Below, piece after piece: positions 41,166 through 52,300 of a stretch of 64,000 nt of DNA. This DNA is from Eulemur rufifrons (taxonomy: Eukaryota > Chordata > Mammalia > Primates > Lemuridae). How positions within the stretch are numbered: position 1 is the first letter of the stretch; each line of letters begins with the position of its first letter. Below the pieces are notes generated by a model. That model did not search any database. It saw only the letters and a list, made by a program, of their open reading frames with translations, and was not told the origin of the DNA. The stretch lies in the NCBI RefSeq assembly GCF_041146395.1, contig NC_090984.1:83091114-83155113 (forward strand), written 5' to 3'. The position numbers and the translations under genes are program-made.

Positions 41166-42720
41166 AGAGAGATGAAATAAAAATCCAAGACTATGCTAAA
41201 GAAAGCTAAATCAAAAACAATATGAGAAATATATACACATAAATATAGATAGATAGATACACATATATAGTGTTGGAATGCTGCAGCCTGGGCAGTGGCC
41301 TCACTTCCCCTCCTCACCAGAAAGGTGTTCAGGGAGGCTCCTTTAAACCTGAAATAGGTATAGTAGAGCTTAAGGGCCCTTGGCCTCTGGGTCTCAGCGG
41401 AGCTGTCCACCAGCACAGCCCGCAGTACTGGACCCGGTGATGAGGTCACCCAGATGCCCTTCAGGACTAAAGGACTCATTCCCCCAGTTGCGTGCAGACA
41501 GTCCTTAGCTGTCAGCCCCCTCTAGGTATTGCCTTGGCTGAGAGAGCTGCAGCACCCCAGGCCCTGTGCCCTTCCCCAGGGCAGCCTGCCCCACCCAAGG
41601 ATACAAAGGCCCAGTGCCTTCACCCTCTACTCAGGACAACTCTGAGGGTCCCTCTCAGCTTCTAAGCTTCCAGCTGAGTTGATTAAAGCTTTTTATGGGA
41701 ACTATCGCAGCCCAATTTCTCTCTCTACGCAATCCCACTTCTGTTCCTTCCCTTTCATGGGTGTCAATCCCAAAAGCACTTCCTAATAAATATCCTACAT
41801 AACCCCTCCTAATCTTCATCTCAGAGTCTGCTTCCCAGGGAATCACACCAGCCACACCTGCCGACAACTTCCCTTAGAAGCACAAACTGCAAAGCTCCGT
41901 GATTAGGGAAACCTCACAACCTATACTTGAATTCCAAATGGATTACTTCACAATTTATTTACTCTCAAGTCATCACCCAATGACATTTTCAAAAATTCAT
42001 GCTGATCTTCAGGGTTTAAACTACAACCATGATAAAACTGAAAGTATATTTTCTGCAAGTCCTGACCATAAAGAGATCCTAATCCTAATTTACATGTGGA
42101 CACAGGTCAACCCACCTTGGTCAAGATCCCCAGAATCTCTCGAGGGGTTAATCTCTCGATTGGGCCGTAAAACATCAAAATGGAAATTCTTGCTACACAA
42201 AAGGTTGGGGGAACCCCAAAAAGTATGAATCAGAATTAAAAAAAAATGAAGACTTTATTAAACCACCTACAAATGTTAGCAAATATGCAGAAATGACATC
42301 AATGCAGACTTCGTCACAAAACATTACGCAACCATGGAAATACAGGGAACTGACATGTCATCTGACCCTGCTGGGAGCTTTGCCTCCCAACTTCTGAGCA
42401 AACAAAGGAAATCGCAGGGTCCCTCCCTTTCTCTCTCATTCTCTTGGCTTCTCCACTGGTCTCTTTCTCCAAAGCAGAGGCTTGGGGAATCCAAAAAACC
42501 TGGATGCCATTCTAGACTCATCATATACTAGTTACGTGAACTTGAACGAGTTATTAACCTCTCTGGGTCTCATATTTCGTAACCAAAAAATAAGAAATAA
42601 AGAAAACTTCTGCAGTGCACTTGGCAGGAATATTTAATAAAAAACATTAATGAACACTTTACAGAGCCATGTAGAGCATGTCACAGCACTGTGCTTAACA
42701 TTCTAATCCAGCTATTCTTA
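41166..42720. other. Gene-free stretch
   Basis: Contains AT-rich simple sequence at 41225-41270 (tatatacaca, tagatagatagata). 41640-41880 may be part of an old repeat. The 109-codon frame at 41899-42228 has no motif. Confidence 0.4.
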
Positions 42721-42724
42721 CCTT

Positions 42725-42883
42725 AGCCACACACACAAGTCAACTGGGGAGCCTGCAAAAATACTGAAGCCTGGAGGGCACCCCCAGGGAGTCTGATATA
42801 ACCTGTTTGGGGTAATGAAGCATCACAAATGTTGAAAGCTCTCCAGGTGATTCTAAAGTGCAGCCAAAGTTGAGAACTATTGC
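42725..42883 (+). mobile_element. MER5A (hAT-Charlie)
   Basis: 'ctccaggtgattctaaagtg' and 'aaagttgagaactattgc' give the right end of MER5A, preceded by a decayed core. Confidence 0.65.
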
Positions 42884-42884
42884 T

Positions 42885-43080
42885 CTATGCAGATTATTTT
42901 ATTTAAGCCACATAACTACCCTATGAGTTCAGCACTATCCCCTTCCCCCAACTCCCCCCATTTTTATAGATAAGGAAATTAAGGTTTAGAAAGGGTAGAA
43001 GATCGCTTGATGGCACAGAGCTAGCAGGGTGCAAAGCTGAAATCTGAATTCACACAGTATGACTGCCAAGACCTCATACA
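42885..43080 (+). repeat. MIR SINE
   Basis: 'atttaagccacataactacc', 'tatagataaggaaattaagg' and 'cacagagctagcagggtgca' in MIR order. Confidence 0.82.
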
Positions 43081-44695
43081 TCACAGCCACACTGCGGTGC
43101 TACCACTCCACCTACTGAATGTGAAGAAACATCTAGCATGGTCTCTAGCATGCAGCAGATGTTCCAAATTTGGGATCTAATTTTGTTCATTGCTTTTTAG
43201 CTTCCCTCCTCTCCATTCTCTGCTCTTCACGATCCCCAGCCCAAAATATTACTTGGAGTTAAGTAGGAGTGAACAATAGGTAAGATTTAGAAACAGGATG
43301 GATACAGAAAAAAAATTATTCTGTTTTCCTTCTCTTTTCCTTCCTAAAATCTGGCCATGAGCATACACTTCTTTTATGTTTAAACTCTTTTAAAATAATT
43401 ATTACAGATAGTATAGTGAAAATATCAGAAATCCAAGGAGAAATTTTTCTACCATCCCTTCTCAAGTTTAAGTCAATGTTTTCATTTGCCTATGTCAACT
43501 TCATAAGCATATGTTGTTTTTTGTTTATATTATCATAATATAATTACATAAAGTAGCCTGTTCACATGATGTCATACATATTTTTCCAGAAGATTTGTCT
43601 TATAACTCAATTAAGCAGTCTGATACAGCTCTGTAGATAAAGGGAGGTAATTTTACCATTAACTGAGCTGAGACATTTTCATTAAAAGTTTCCCTATTAA
43701 AAAAAAAAAAGTTTAGCCTGGTTATTCTGAAAGCTGATATAAAAATCCATAAGCCTATAAAAGTCACACGACATGACGTTTGCCTTCCTTTATTTGCTAT
43801 ATGTTCCTCAGTGCCCACACACCTTACCCCTGTGCCTGGCACAAAGTAGGAGCTCAAAAAATATTTGATGCATATTTGATGATACTTTTCTTGCCTCTAC
43901 AATAAAGTTGTAAAATAGGATTTCTTAAGAGCAGGGACAGAAGACTCCAAAATTAAGCCTAAGAACAGGGCAGCGTGGACAACAGCAAAGCAGGCAGGAA
44001 AGGCAACCGGAAACCCCACGGCAAAGACTAGCTACATTGCCCAGGAGGAAACATGTGGTTTCCTGAATTTCACCCGTTCAAAACCTTCAACCTTTGAAGC
44101 ATGACATATGTAAACCATGTCAGGGACCCATAGCTGCCCCATCAGTAACACTTTGGGGTTGTTTTTAAGAAGTTGTTTACATTGCTGGGCTCCTCTCCCT
44201 AGCCCTATTTCTGGAAGCGATATGAAGTTAGAGGCAGCTGTGGCCAAAAAATAAGGATGCAAAGAATTGAAGTAGGTACACTTCAGAAGAACAACCTATG
44301 CAATGTTGTTAGGGGAAGGATTCTTTAGCTAGTATCCATTGGGTCTCCTCTGTATACTACAGAGAGACTTCAGGAAACTGAACACCCTGAAATTGATGTA
44401 AGTTGTGTGTGTGTGTGTGTGTGTGTCTGCCTGTCTGTCTAAGGAGGAGAGCTCAGCTTTCATCAGATTCTCATGTCTTCTGGTTTTAAGGTCTGCTCCT
44501 CCTTCCACTTCATCAACTCAAGTAGGACTCTTCTGAACCCATCCTTATTTGCTAGGGGCTAGAGATGGGGATAAGAGGCAGGGATGAGAGAAAGAGAAGG
44601 TGAAAGACAGGGAACCAACCCTATGAAAGGCCTTCTATTGAGCGAATATATGTGAAAGGCTTAGAGAGTGCCCAGCATGTACAAGGACCCATGTT
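43081..44695. other. No gene; includes a GT microsatellite
   Basis: A (GT)n tract of about 24 bases lies at 44405-44428. 43790-43880 has MIR/L2-like wording ('tgtgcctggcacaaagtagg'). Nothing codes. Confidence 0.45.
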
Positions 44696-44699
44696 AGCT

Positions 44700-44915
44700 C
44701 TTATTATTATTCATACTTTATGCCAAGTATTTCATGTTTTCTCAACCCCACAACAATTCTATGAGTTCAGCATAAGTCCCATATCCTGTTTATGAAGAAA
44801 CTGAGACTCAGAGAGATTGAGTAACTAATCTAGGGTCACAGAGCTAGTGGTGGAGTTTAATGTAATCCCACAGCTTGGCTTCTTACTCTCCACTCCATAG
44901 CCTGAATTACTGACC
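44700..44915 (+). repeat. MIR SINE
   Basis: 'aaccccacaacaattctatg', 'tatgaagaaactgagactca' and 'agggtcacagagctagtggt' in MIR order. Confidence 0.85.
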
Positions 44916-45364
44916 AGGCTTTCAGTCTGGATGCAGCCTCTCCGTCCACCCTTCAGGCTTTCACATCTAAAGCCCAAGGATCCCGCTCTTTCCCTGTCTG
45001 TCCATCAGAACAGGCACAGAGACTAAAAATGAGCCTCTTCAAGCCAAGACATAATCTACTTGCTTACATAATACGGCCTCAGTCATCCCACTCAAATTCA
45101 ACACTCAAAGCCAGGGTTCTGAGTGTTAATTAAAGAAATAAATCATACTTATCACAATTAATTCCCTTGCCTTTACGACACAGCCAAGTCAAAGGCCAGA
45201 AGGGAAGGAATGTTTTCTAGTAGTCACAAGCCAGAGCCATGAGAAAGCTTTAAACCAAGCCTACTATTTTCTGGTTTCAAAATCCATGCTAAAAACTTCA
45301 ATTAGACATCAGCTAACAAAACACCCTTCCATCCCGTGAGAATCATGGGAATTGCCCGGATTGA
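44916..45364. other. No recognisable feature
   Basis: Unique sequence upstream of the PTGDR promoter; no element named. Confidence 0.4.
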
Positions 45365-45545
45365 GCACTTCTTACGTGCTGGCATTTTACATGTGTTATT
45401 TCTATGCCTCGAAAGAGCCAAGCAGGCTGGACAGATGCTGCTTGAGAGGGTGTGCAAGCCCCTCAGGGTCCCACAGGCACTGAGTGGCAGAACCAGGCTT
45501 GAGCCCAGGCTGTCTGGTGACAGCGTCCGTGCTGTTAACCATTCC
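45365..45545 (+). repeat. MIR SINE
   Basis: 'ttctatgcctcgaaagagcc', 'gcactgagtggcagaaccag' and 'ggcttgagcccaggctgtct' give the second half of MIR. Confidence 0.75.
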
Positions 45546-45689
45546 CTTCCCACCGGGTCTACATAGTCCCTGTGATTCATGGAACCCAGGACCAACACCG
45601 ACTCTCGGTTTTCCCTGAAACCTGGCAAAGCTCTTGGGAGGAGACGCGAAGGAAGCAAGACAGACTGACTATAAATATAAGATCCAGGT

Positions 45690-45785
45690 TCAGGGTCCAG
45701 CTCTGCTACTTACTAGCTCTGTGACCTTGGGCAGATCACTTAACCTTCCAAGGCCTCAGCTTTGCAACGGAGATGATTGTTAATG
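45690..45785 (+). repeat. MIR SINE fragment
   Basis: 'agctctgctacttactagct', 'ctgtgaccttgggcagatca' and 'cttaaccttccaaggcctca' give the central MIR. It lies about 600 bases upstream of the PTGDR start codon. Confidence 0.88.
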
Positions 45786-45789
45786 CCGC

Positions 45790-46381
45790 ACATTGCACTG
45801 ATCTAGAAGAGAACAAGCTGAGGCTTAGTTATGCAAATGTGCGTTTCCTTTATCCCTCCATTTCCCACTAATTCAAGAAAATTAGGTGGGGCCTTTCTCA
45901 GCCTCCCCCTTGGCTCATCTTCAGAGTTTTGGCACCCACAGAATTCCACCACCACCTGCCTGGTGCCCCTCTCCTCCCTGGTGGCTACTGCCTAATTTCC
46001 CCTCCATTTCTGCAGTGCTCTTGCCTGGCCGGGAGGACGGGCCTTGAGCGCTCAGACCTCTGGTTACTTTCTTCTCTCCTTCCGACTTCGTCTGTCTCTC
46101 CTCAGAGCCCCGCGCCTCACGGCAGAGCTCTTCCCTGGGCTGCTCCGCGCTCTGCAGTGCCAGCACCGGGTGCTCGCGGGACTGCGCGTCCCGCCCGTCA
46201 GAGAGGGGTGTGACCTGAGAGTTCAGACAGGAGGCGGCTGCTGTGGAGAACGCTCCGCCGCCCGCGGAGCTTTCCCTGACGCGCAGGCTCTCTGCCAGAG
46301 CTGCGCGCGCGACGGCAGGGGGCTCCTTCGCACCCGGGCGCCGGGGCCCCAGCCCTCCCGCGGCCGCCGCTCCGGTCCACC
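45790..46381 (+). promoter_or_regulatory. PTGDR proximal promoter and 5' UTR region
   Basis: This is the sequence directly upstream of the start codon. It contains an exact octamer ATGCAAAT at 45831-45838 (POU-factor consensus), a CCCGCCC GC box near 46191 and a CpG-rich stretch up to the ATG. No TATA box lies close to the ATG; a TATAAATA at about 45671 is probably too far upstream to serve the CpG-island start. The transcription start cannot be fixed from sequence. Confidence 0.55.
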
Positions 46382-47360
46382 ATGAGGTCGCCTTTCTACA
46401 GCTGCCACAACGCCACCTCAGTGGAGAAGGGCAACTCGGCGACAATGGGCTGGTTGCTTTTCAGCGCGGGCCTCCTGGGCAACCTCCTGGCCCTGGGACT
46501 GCTGGCGCGCTCGGGGCTGGGATGGTGCCCTCCGCGCCCGCCGCGCCCGCAGCCGTCGGTCTTCTACGTGCTGGTGTGCGGCCTGACAATCACCGACTTG
46601 CTGGGCAAGTGCCTCTTGAGCCCTGTCGTGCTGGCTGCCTACGCGCAGAACCAGAGCCTATGGGTGCTCGTGCCCGCATCGGGCAATTCGCTGTGCCAAG
46701 TCTTCGCCTTCTTCATGTCCTTCTTCGGGCTCGCCTCCACGCTGCAGCTCCTTGCCATGGCGCTGGAGTGCTGGCTCTCCCTGGGGCACCCCTTCTTCTA
46801 CCGACGGCACATCACCCCGCGCCGGGGCGCGCTGGTGGCGCCGGTCGTGAGCGCCTTCTGCCTGGCTTTCTGCTCACTGCCTTTCGCGGGCTTCGGGAAG
46901 TTTGTGCAGTACTGCCCCGGCACCTGGTGCTTTATCCAAATGGTCCACGAGGAGGGCTCGTTGTCGGTGCTGGGCTACTCTGTGCTCTACTCCAGCCTCA
47001 TGGCGTTGCTGGTCCTCGCCACCGTGCTGTGCAACCTGGGCGCTATGAGCAACCTCTACACGATGCACCGGCGCCTGCGGCGCCTCGCGCCCTCCAGCAC
47101 CAGGGAGCTGCACGCCGTCGAGAGGGAGGCGTCCCCACAGCCCCTGGAGGAGCTGGATCACCTCCTGTTGCTGGCCCTCATGACCGTGCTGTTCACCATG
47201 TGTTCCCTGCCCGTAATTGTGAGTCTCTGGGCGCCGAAGCTGTAGGGCACTGGGGCGGTCGGGCCGCGGGCGCGGGGCGGGCAGGGTGGAGCGCGATGGA
47301 CGCGGTGCGAGAGAAGCTGCGCCCTAAGCTAGGCGGGTTTGTTGCAGCGCTCCCCGAGTC
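46080..47360. promoter_or_regulatory. CpG island over the PTGDR promoter and exon 1
   Basis: Base composition changes abruptly from AT-rich flanks to very GC-rich, CpG-dense sequence (for example 46130-46380 and 47240-47350). The island covers the 5' UTR, all of exon 1 and the first part of the intron. GC richness removes stop codons, which is why several long spurious frames overlap exon 1. Confidence 0.85.
46382..47218 (+). CDS. PTGDR: PTGDR exon 1: prostaglandin D2 receptor DP1, codons 1-279
   Basis: This is the first coding exon of the Gs-coupled plasma-membrane receptor for prostaglandin D2, which raises cAMP in immune, vascular and brain tissue. The ATG has a good context (CCACCATGA, A at -3). 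The exon encodes the N-terminus and helices 1-6: TM1 about 22-43, TM2 58-81, TM3 105-129, TM4 150-172, TM5 195-220, TM6 from about 262. Visible marks are N-glycosylation sites N10 (NAT) and N90 (NQS), the extracellular cysteine pair C105 and C183, the prostanoid-receptor GTWCF box in loop 2 (180-184), and E129-C130-W131 in place of the usual DRY, which is characteristic of DP1. The exon ends in TM6 at ...SLPVI, phase 0, followed by GTGAGT. From memory of the human protein (359 aa), this exon is about three residues shorter, in intracellular loop 3. The frame is intact, so this is a functional gene and not a retrocopy. Confidence 0.97.
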
Positions 47361-47872
47361 GTATTCCCTCCACAACCCCAAGATATAATCCAAATTGTGG
47401 GGTGAAAAGACGGAAAGTTAGAGAACTGAAGGGAAAGACCGAGCCTGACGCTGTCTCCTTAGCTTAACAAAAGAGCCCATTTGGCAGAACCCCCTCCTCT
47501 CTGCTTGCCTCTGAGGAGAACTTAAGGTCATTTTTGCTCCCCAGACCTTCGAGGAGCAGAATTTGCATCCTTCTTGGCAATACAAGTCCTCTACCCCCCG
47601 AAGGCCAGGTGATGTCTTGTTAGACCTGCCCATGATTTTAGTGGTATGAGAAATAGGCAAATGGTGTCTGGGGGTTCTTCACCGGGGTGTTGGCGTGGAA
47701 AGGGAAAAAGGGAAGTTTTAATTCTGCCAGAATGGTTTGCAGAGGTAAATGACTAAAGGCATAGGTTTAATTTTGGAAAGCTTGTGGGTAAAATTGGAGG
47801 CGCTGCCGCTGCCACCCAGGAATGGTGGTGGTAGAGGCTGAGGCTGTTTCAGCTGGTCATGTGATTTTTGAC

Positions 47873-47890
47873 AACCTGTCTTGACAGGTT
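47873..47890 (+). repeat. Short hairpin followed by a T run, in PTGDR intron
   Basis: AACCTGTC, two T, GACAGGTT, then a run of T. The arms are perfect complements. Confidence 0.85.
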
Positions 47891-48397
47891 TTTTTTCTAT
47901 CGTGGCAAGTGAGGTGACTTGAAAGCCATTATCTCAGGTTTCAATTTACTAATGGGGATGGTGGTGGAGATTGAATTACCTCGTGGTTTTGAAGGCAGTG
48001 GCCCCTGGGGTCCCCGCCAAGACCCCTGGGAGAGGCTGAACCTTGAGAAACCTTATTCGATTCCGTATTGCTTCTCTCCTTTCCTCCACCCCCAGTGTAC
48101 CTGTTCAACAAGAACAGCATTTAAATACATTACATTGCCAATTCTGTGTCTTTGGAGTCCTGAGACTTATGTGAATAGGAAAAGTTGTCAAGTTTCTTGT
48201 AACAGTGTAGCTGTAGCAATTTTGGATGTTACTGTCAATGATGGATGAAGGGAGAAATATAAAGTGATTTTACCTTAAGTCCTTAATGTGTGGGAAAAGA
48301 GTAGTTATAGCATCATTATACAGGAGCAGAATCAGAACTCCCCAAAATAAATAAATATATCTATATAGATACAGATATAGGTATAGATGATATATAG

Positions 48398-48573
48398 CAG
48401 TGGTTATCAAACTTTAGCATGCTCAAAATCATCAGCATAGCTTTTAAAAAGAAAGATGGCTGGGCACCATTTCCCAGAGTTTCTGATTTAGACATTTTTG
48501 AAGAACTTTTGTTCTTAAGTTCCCAGGTGACACCAAAGCTTCCGATTCAGGGATCACGTTTGTAGAACCACCC
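48398..48573 (-). mobile_element. MER5A (hAT-Charlie) in PTGDR intron
   Basis: Starts 'cagtggttatcaaactttag', has 'cagagtttctgatttagaca' and ends 'tgtagaaccaccc'. This is the reverse orientation of the element. Confidence 0.75.
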
Positions 48574-48580
48574 TCTAAAA

Positions 48581-48961
48581 CAGGAGTTGGCAAACCACAC
48601 AGCCCACAGGCCAAATCTGTTTTGCCTGCTGTCTTTGTACAGCTCTGGAGTTAAGAATAGTCCTTACAAACAAATATTTGCATTCAGTTAGATGATAGGG
48701 CCCAAGGGATATGAGCTCCAATTAAACCAAAAACCATGCCAAGAAAACATTTCATTCTTCTCAGTAGATGTGTATTACAAAAAAATCATGTAGTCAGTCA
48801 TCATTGTTATTATTGTTATATTTTTAATTTCATCAATAAAAAGTTGTGCAAATCTGTTTTCTCTCATAAGTACCTATCAAATAGTCATGATTTTGCCCCT
48901 TGGCCAGTAAAACCTAAAATATTTACTATCTGGCCCTTTACAGAAAACTTTTACAGACCTG
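48581..48961 (-). mobile_element. Longer hAT-Charlie element in PTGDR intron
   Basis: Left end CAGGAGTTGGCAAACC, right end 'ggccctttacagaaaacttt' then 'tacagacctg', the same terminal types as the element at 9612 but with about 170 extra internal bases. It may be a longer relative or hold an insertion. Confidence 0.7.
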
Positions 48962-49249
48962 TATTTTAGAGTGAAAGCTGCATTTACCTATGCTGTGATA
49001 AAAGCAGACAGTCAAATGCATGGAAATTTTCATCTGAGTTTGAATGTTTTAGTAAGACTAATACTAAAAGCAGCATGATACAGTGGAAAGAACATTGCAA
49101 TTGGACATGTCTCTAAGGGGATATGAGTAACTTAGGGTACTGCAAGAATTGAAGGAATAATGAAGTTGAAAATGATTTTCTAAAAAATTTGTAAAGTTCC
49201 AAATATATGTAATGTTGATAGCATTTTTCACAGGAACCATCATTTTCTA

Positions 49250-49490
49250 GAAAGGGTAAGGGTTTTAGCATCAGACATGAGTTTGAATCAGCCTTCATCA
49301 CTTACTAACTATAGTAGAGACTTATTTACCCTTTCTGACCTTATGTTCCTCATCTGTAAAATGAGGATAGTCATACGTGTTCTGTAAAATAACTAGGAAG
49401 ATTTGAAATTATATACATATATATGGGGGTGTGTGTGTGTGTATCTCCTAACCTAGTGCCTGGCCTCAATAATTAGCATCACTATTATTA
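49250..49490 (+). repeat. MIR SINE in PTGDR intron
   Basis: 'tttagcatcagacatgagtt', 'gttcctcatctgtaaaatga' and 'acctagtgcctggcctcaat' in MIR order, split by a TATATA/GTGTGT simple tract near 49410-49442. Confidence 0.8.
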
Positions 49491-50040
49491 ATAATTATAA
49501 CTTCCATTTATTATTATTTCTTTCTAGACATAGATAATTAAGAAATACGATCTCCAAAATAAACACTGTTATATAAAAAAGCTAATTATGGAAAGTGACT
49601 ATCAAGGCACTTTAAAATAGCATTTGTATTCTTGAATAAATGGGAACATTCAAATTATTGCATCATATATAACTATGTAATAGACTACATTTAAATATTT
49701 CTAATTCTGAATTATTCCTCTTTTTTAAAATTATTACCTTGATAAGAGAAGTAATACAAGGGATGTTCCAATTACTCCACTGATCATAGACAGAAAATTT
49801 TAAAATAATTAAATGACACGTACTGTGTATTCTGATTCCACATGTTCATTTGAAGAAGGGAAAGAAAAAAGAGACAAAATAATGATTTAGACCATACTTA
49901 TTTATAAGCAATACATAACCACAGCACTAAAGAATACTGAGGAATTATAATTACTAAAACTGTGCTAAGGAAACGTTCCAAAAATTAAGCTTTCGTGAAT
50001 ACTGAAAAAAAAACAAGAGATAGTGTTATCTAGTCTTAGG

Positions 50041-50589
50041 CAGTGGTTCTCAGACAATTTTTGGTCTAAGGGCACCTTTATACTATTAAAATTATTAAGG
50101 ACCTAGACAGCTCTTTTTTATGTGGATTATATCTATCAGTATTTATCATACTAGAAATAAAGCTAAGAAATTATATTAATAAAAATATTATTACAAAACA
50201 AGATAACAAAATGTACTTGTGGTTTTACATAGGTATAAGGAAAACTGGGATTTCAAAATGATTTAATGAACAATAGTAAGATTACAGAGATTATAGGGTA
50301 AATAAGAAAATCATCTTAAGAGCACAGAAGTATTGAAAGTCTCTGAAAATGCACATATGTATACATTCAACCTACTATATTACAAAGTAATACAGAAAAC
50401 ACAAGAATATATGAGCACATAGTCCATTAGTTGTGGAAGTGATGATGTCATATAGTTTCGTAAAACTCATTGTATACCTGTGAGAGAATGAGAGTGAAAA
50501 AGGCAAATAGTATCTTTTTATGAAAATAGTTTTGACCTCGTGGACCCACTGAATGAGTATTGGAGACCCCCACACTTTGGAAACTACTC
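50041..50589 (+). mobile_element. 549-base hAT-Charlie element in PTGDR intron
   Basis: Begins CAGTGGTTCTCAG and ends TTGGAAACTACTC, decayed inverted termini. Flanks GTCTTAGG and TTCTAAGG agree at six of eight positions, fitting the 8-bp duplication of hAT elements. The interior is non-coding. Confidence 0.75.
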
Positions 50590-50597
50590 TTCTAAGG

Positions 50598-51725
50598 AAT
50601 GGAACTAGCAATTGGAAAAATAAGGCTGTATCTGAAGGTTGGGGGAAACATAAACAACAACAGCAACTTACCCATAAAATAAATATTTCATTAAGCTGGT
50701 GAAGAGTTTGTTGGAGTATGATTTTTTGTTAACTTTACAAGAATGCTGGATTAGAATATGATACTTAACTAGACTGAATTTTCAAATTTCCAATTTGATA
50801 TAGCAGGAAGAAAGTATGGAGAATATAGCATGAGCTTTAGAGGCATTTTGCAGTATATTCTCTAAAGCGTATAACATATTTTCATCAAAATTATTTTTAC
50901 CTTAGAAAACCTGAGTGTACTAGAGGCTGGTGGGGGCATAGAGATGGATGAGAGAGGGTGATTGTGTATAGATTAGATGTTACTGTTGAAAGGTTTGAAA
51001 GCCAGGTAAAGATAGATATGAGCTTGTGTAATCACTTACATCAGAATCCATGGAGTCAGAGAAGTGAATAGAGGGTATTCTGCATGCATTGAGATAGTTC
51101 TTGTATGTGTACCATTTTGGTAGTCAGAAAGAATGGGGTGGGATGTTCCTTCCACGGGAGGCTGCTAGAGGCACGTAAGGGATGGTAGGCAAGAGAGGGG
51201 CCCAGGGAAAAGGATCTGAAGCAGATTTAAAGGGAAAGAGCAGAGGATGAAGTGTGGGGTGTTATGGTGGGTGGACTGGATAGAAGAGGGCCTCAGAATC
51301 TAGGGAGGTCTTCCCAGCAGGGATGTCCAGCCACGGAGTTGGCAACAGCAATATCTGTTGCTCAATGACTCCTAAAAATCCATCAGAGGGCACTCTGCTC
51401 ACACAGGTCCTTTTTATGGAATCTGAGTCACTGTAAAAATGCCAGGTGTAGAATAATACACTTCCAACACAAATCAAGTGACTTGAAAATACAAATAACC
51501 TAATAGAATTGACATGGATAAATACTGCTTAGAAATAAAATAGTTTGTTTTAATTATACAAATATCATTCAGTTGCTCAGATCCCAACTAATCAAGCAAA
51601 CTTAAATAGTTGGAGTTACATTTTGCCACACTCCACTTTGAGCAGAAAGGGGCCACTGTGAAACAAACTCATGTAAAGTATTTGCTTTTAAAGTCAATTT
51701 AAACATATAGCCTATTGTCATCTGT
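50598..51725. other. Intron sequence without a recognised element
   Basis: No exon, gene or named repeat seen. Confidence 0.4.
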
Positions 51726-51729
51726 GTAT

Positions 51730-52300
51730 CCATTCAGCACATATCTGGTGCCTACCATGTCCAAGACACTCTGTAATATTTATTGTGGGGATTTAAAATG
51801 AGAAAAACATCACATGTGCCTGCATAAACTATAACACAGGAGAAAGGGTAATGCTTATGGTCACAGGGGAGTTTAGAGGAGGAAAGGATCCACTAATTGA
51901 TAAAATAACAATGCTAGCTAATTATTTGGTTCTTATGATATGCTAGAACTGTTCTTGAGGTTTTATTCATACCATCTCATTCAAACTTCACCATAATCCT
52001 GGAAAGTAGATACAGTGATCCCCATTGTAAAGATTAGGAAGTAGAATAACTTGCCTAAAGTTGCACATTCAAAGAGGGGATTCTAACCTAAGTAGTCAGA
52101 TTCTGCAGCAGATGTGCTTAGTCACTGCCTCAAAGAGGCTTCCTAAAGGGGGTAATATTTGAGGTGGACCTTGAAGGGAAGTAAGATTAGGGCATGTAAT
52201 CAGTTTCCATACCTGTAAAATGGGGATAATGATCACACTTACTTCATAGGATTTTTGTAAGGATAAAATGAATTTTTTTAAAGTAAGGTATTTAGAACAA
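51730..52300 (+). repeat. L2 and MIR fragments in PTGDR intron
   Basis: 51730-51850 resembles the L2 3' end ('tggtgcctaccatgtccaag'). 51900-52085 is MIR ('aaagattaggaagtagaata', 'ttgcctaaagttgcacattc'). 52195-52300 is another MIR piece ('cctgtaaaatggggataatg'). Confidence 0.7.

Noticed and set aside
40904..41479. 191-codon minus-strand frame
   Set aside because: It joins the antisense of an L2/unique region to L1 ORF2 sequence (for example 'GIYPKGKKTLYKKT'). It crosses the L1 insertion boundary, so it is not a gene.
45671..45678. TATAAATA as a PTGDR TATA box
   Set aside because: It lies about 700 bases before the start codon, outside the CpG island and directly next to a MIR; it is unlikely to set the main start site.
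45921..46445. 174-codon minus-strand open frame over the PTGDR 5' region
   Set aside because: Same CpG-island effect. It shows low-complexity content and no domain.
46243..47388. 381-codon open frame overlapping PTGDR exon 1 in another frame
   Set aside because: It opens at GTG, not ATG, runs through the intron donor and is alanine/proline/arginine-rich. It is a by-product of the GC-rich, stop-poor CpG island. The frame beginning at ATG 46382 matches PTGDR throughout.
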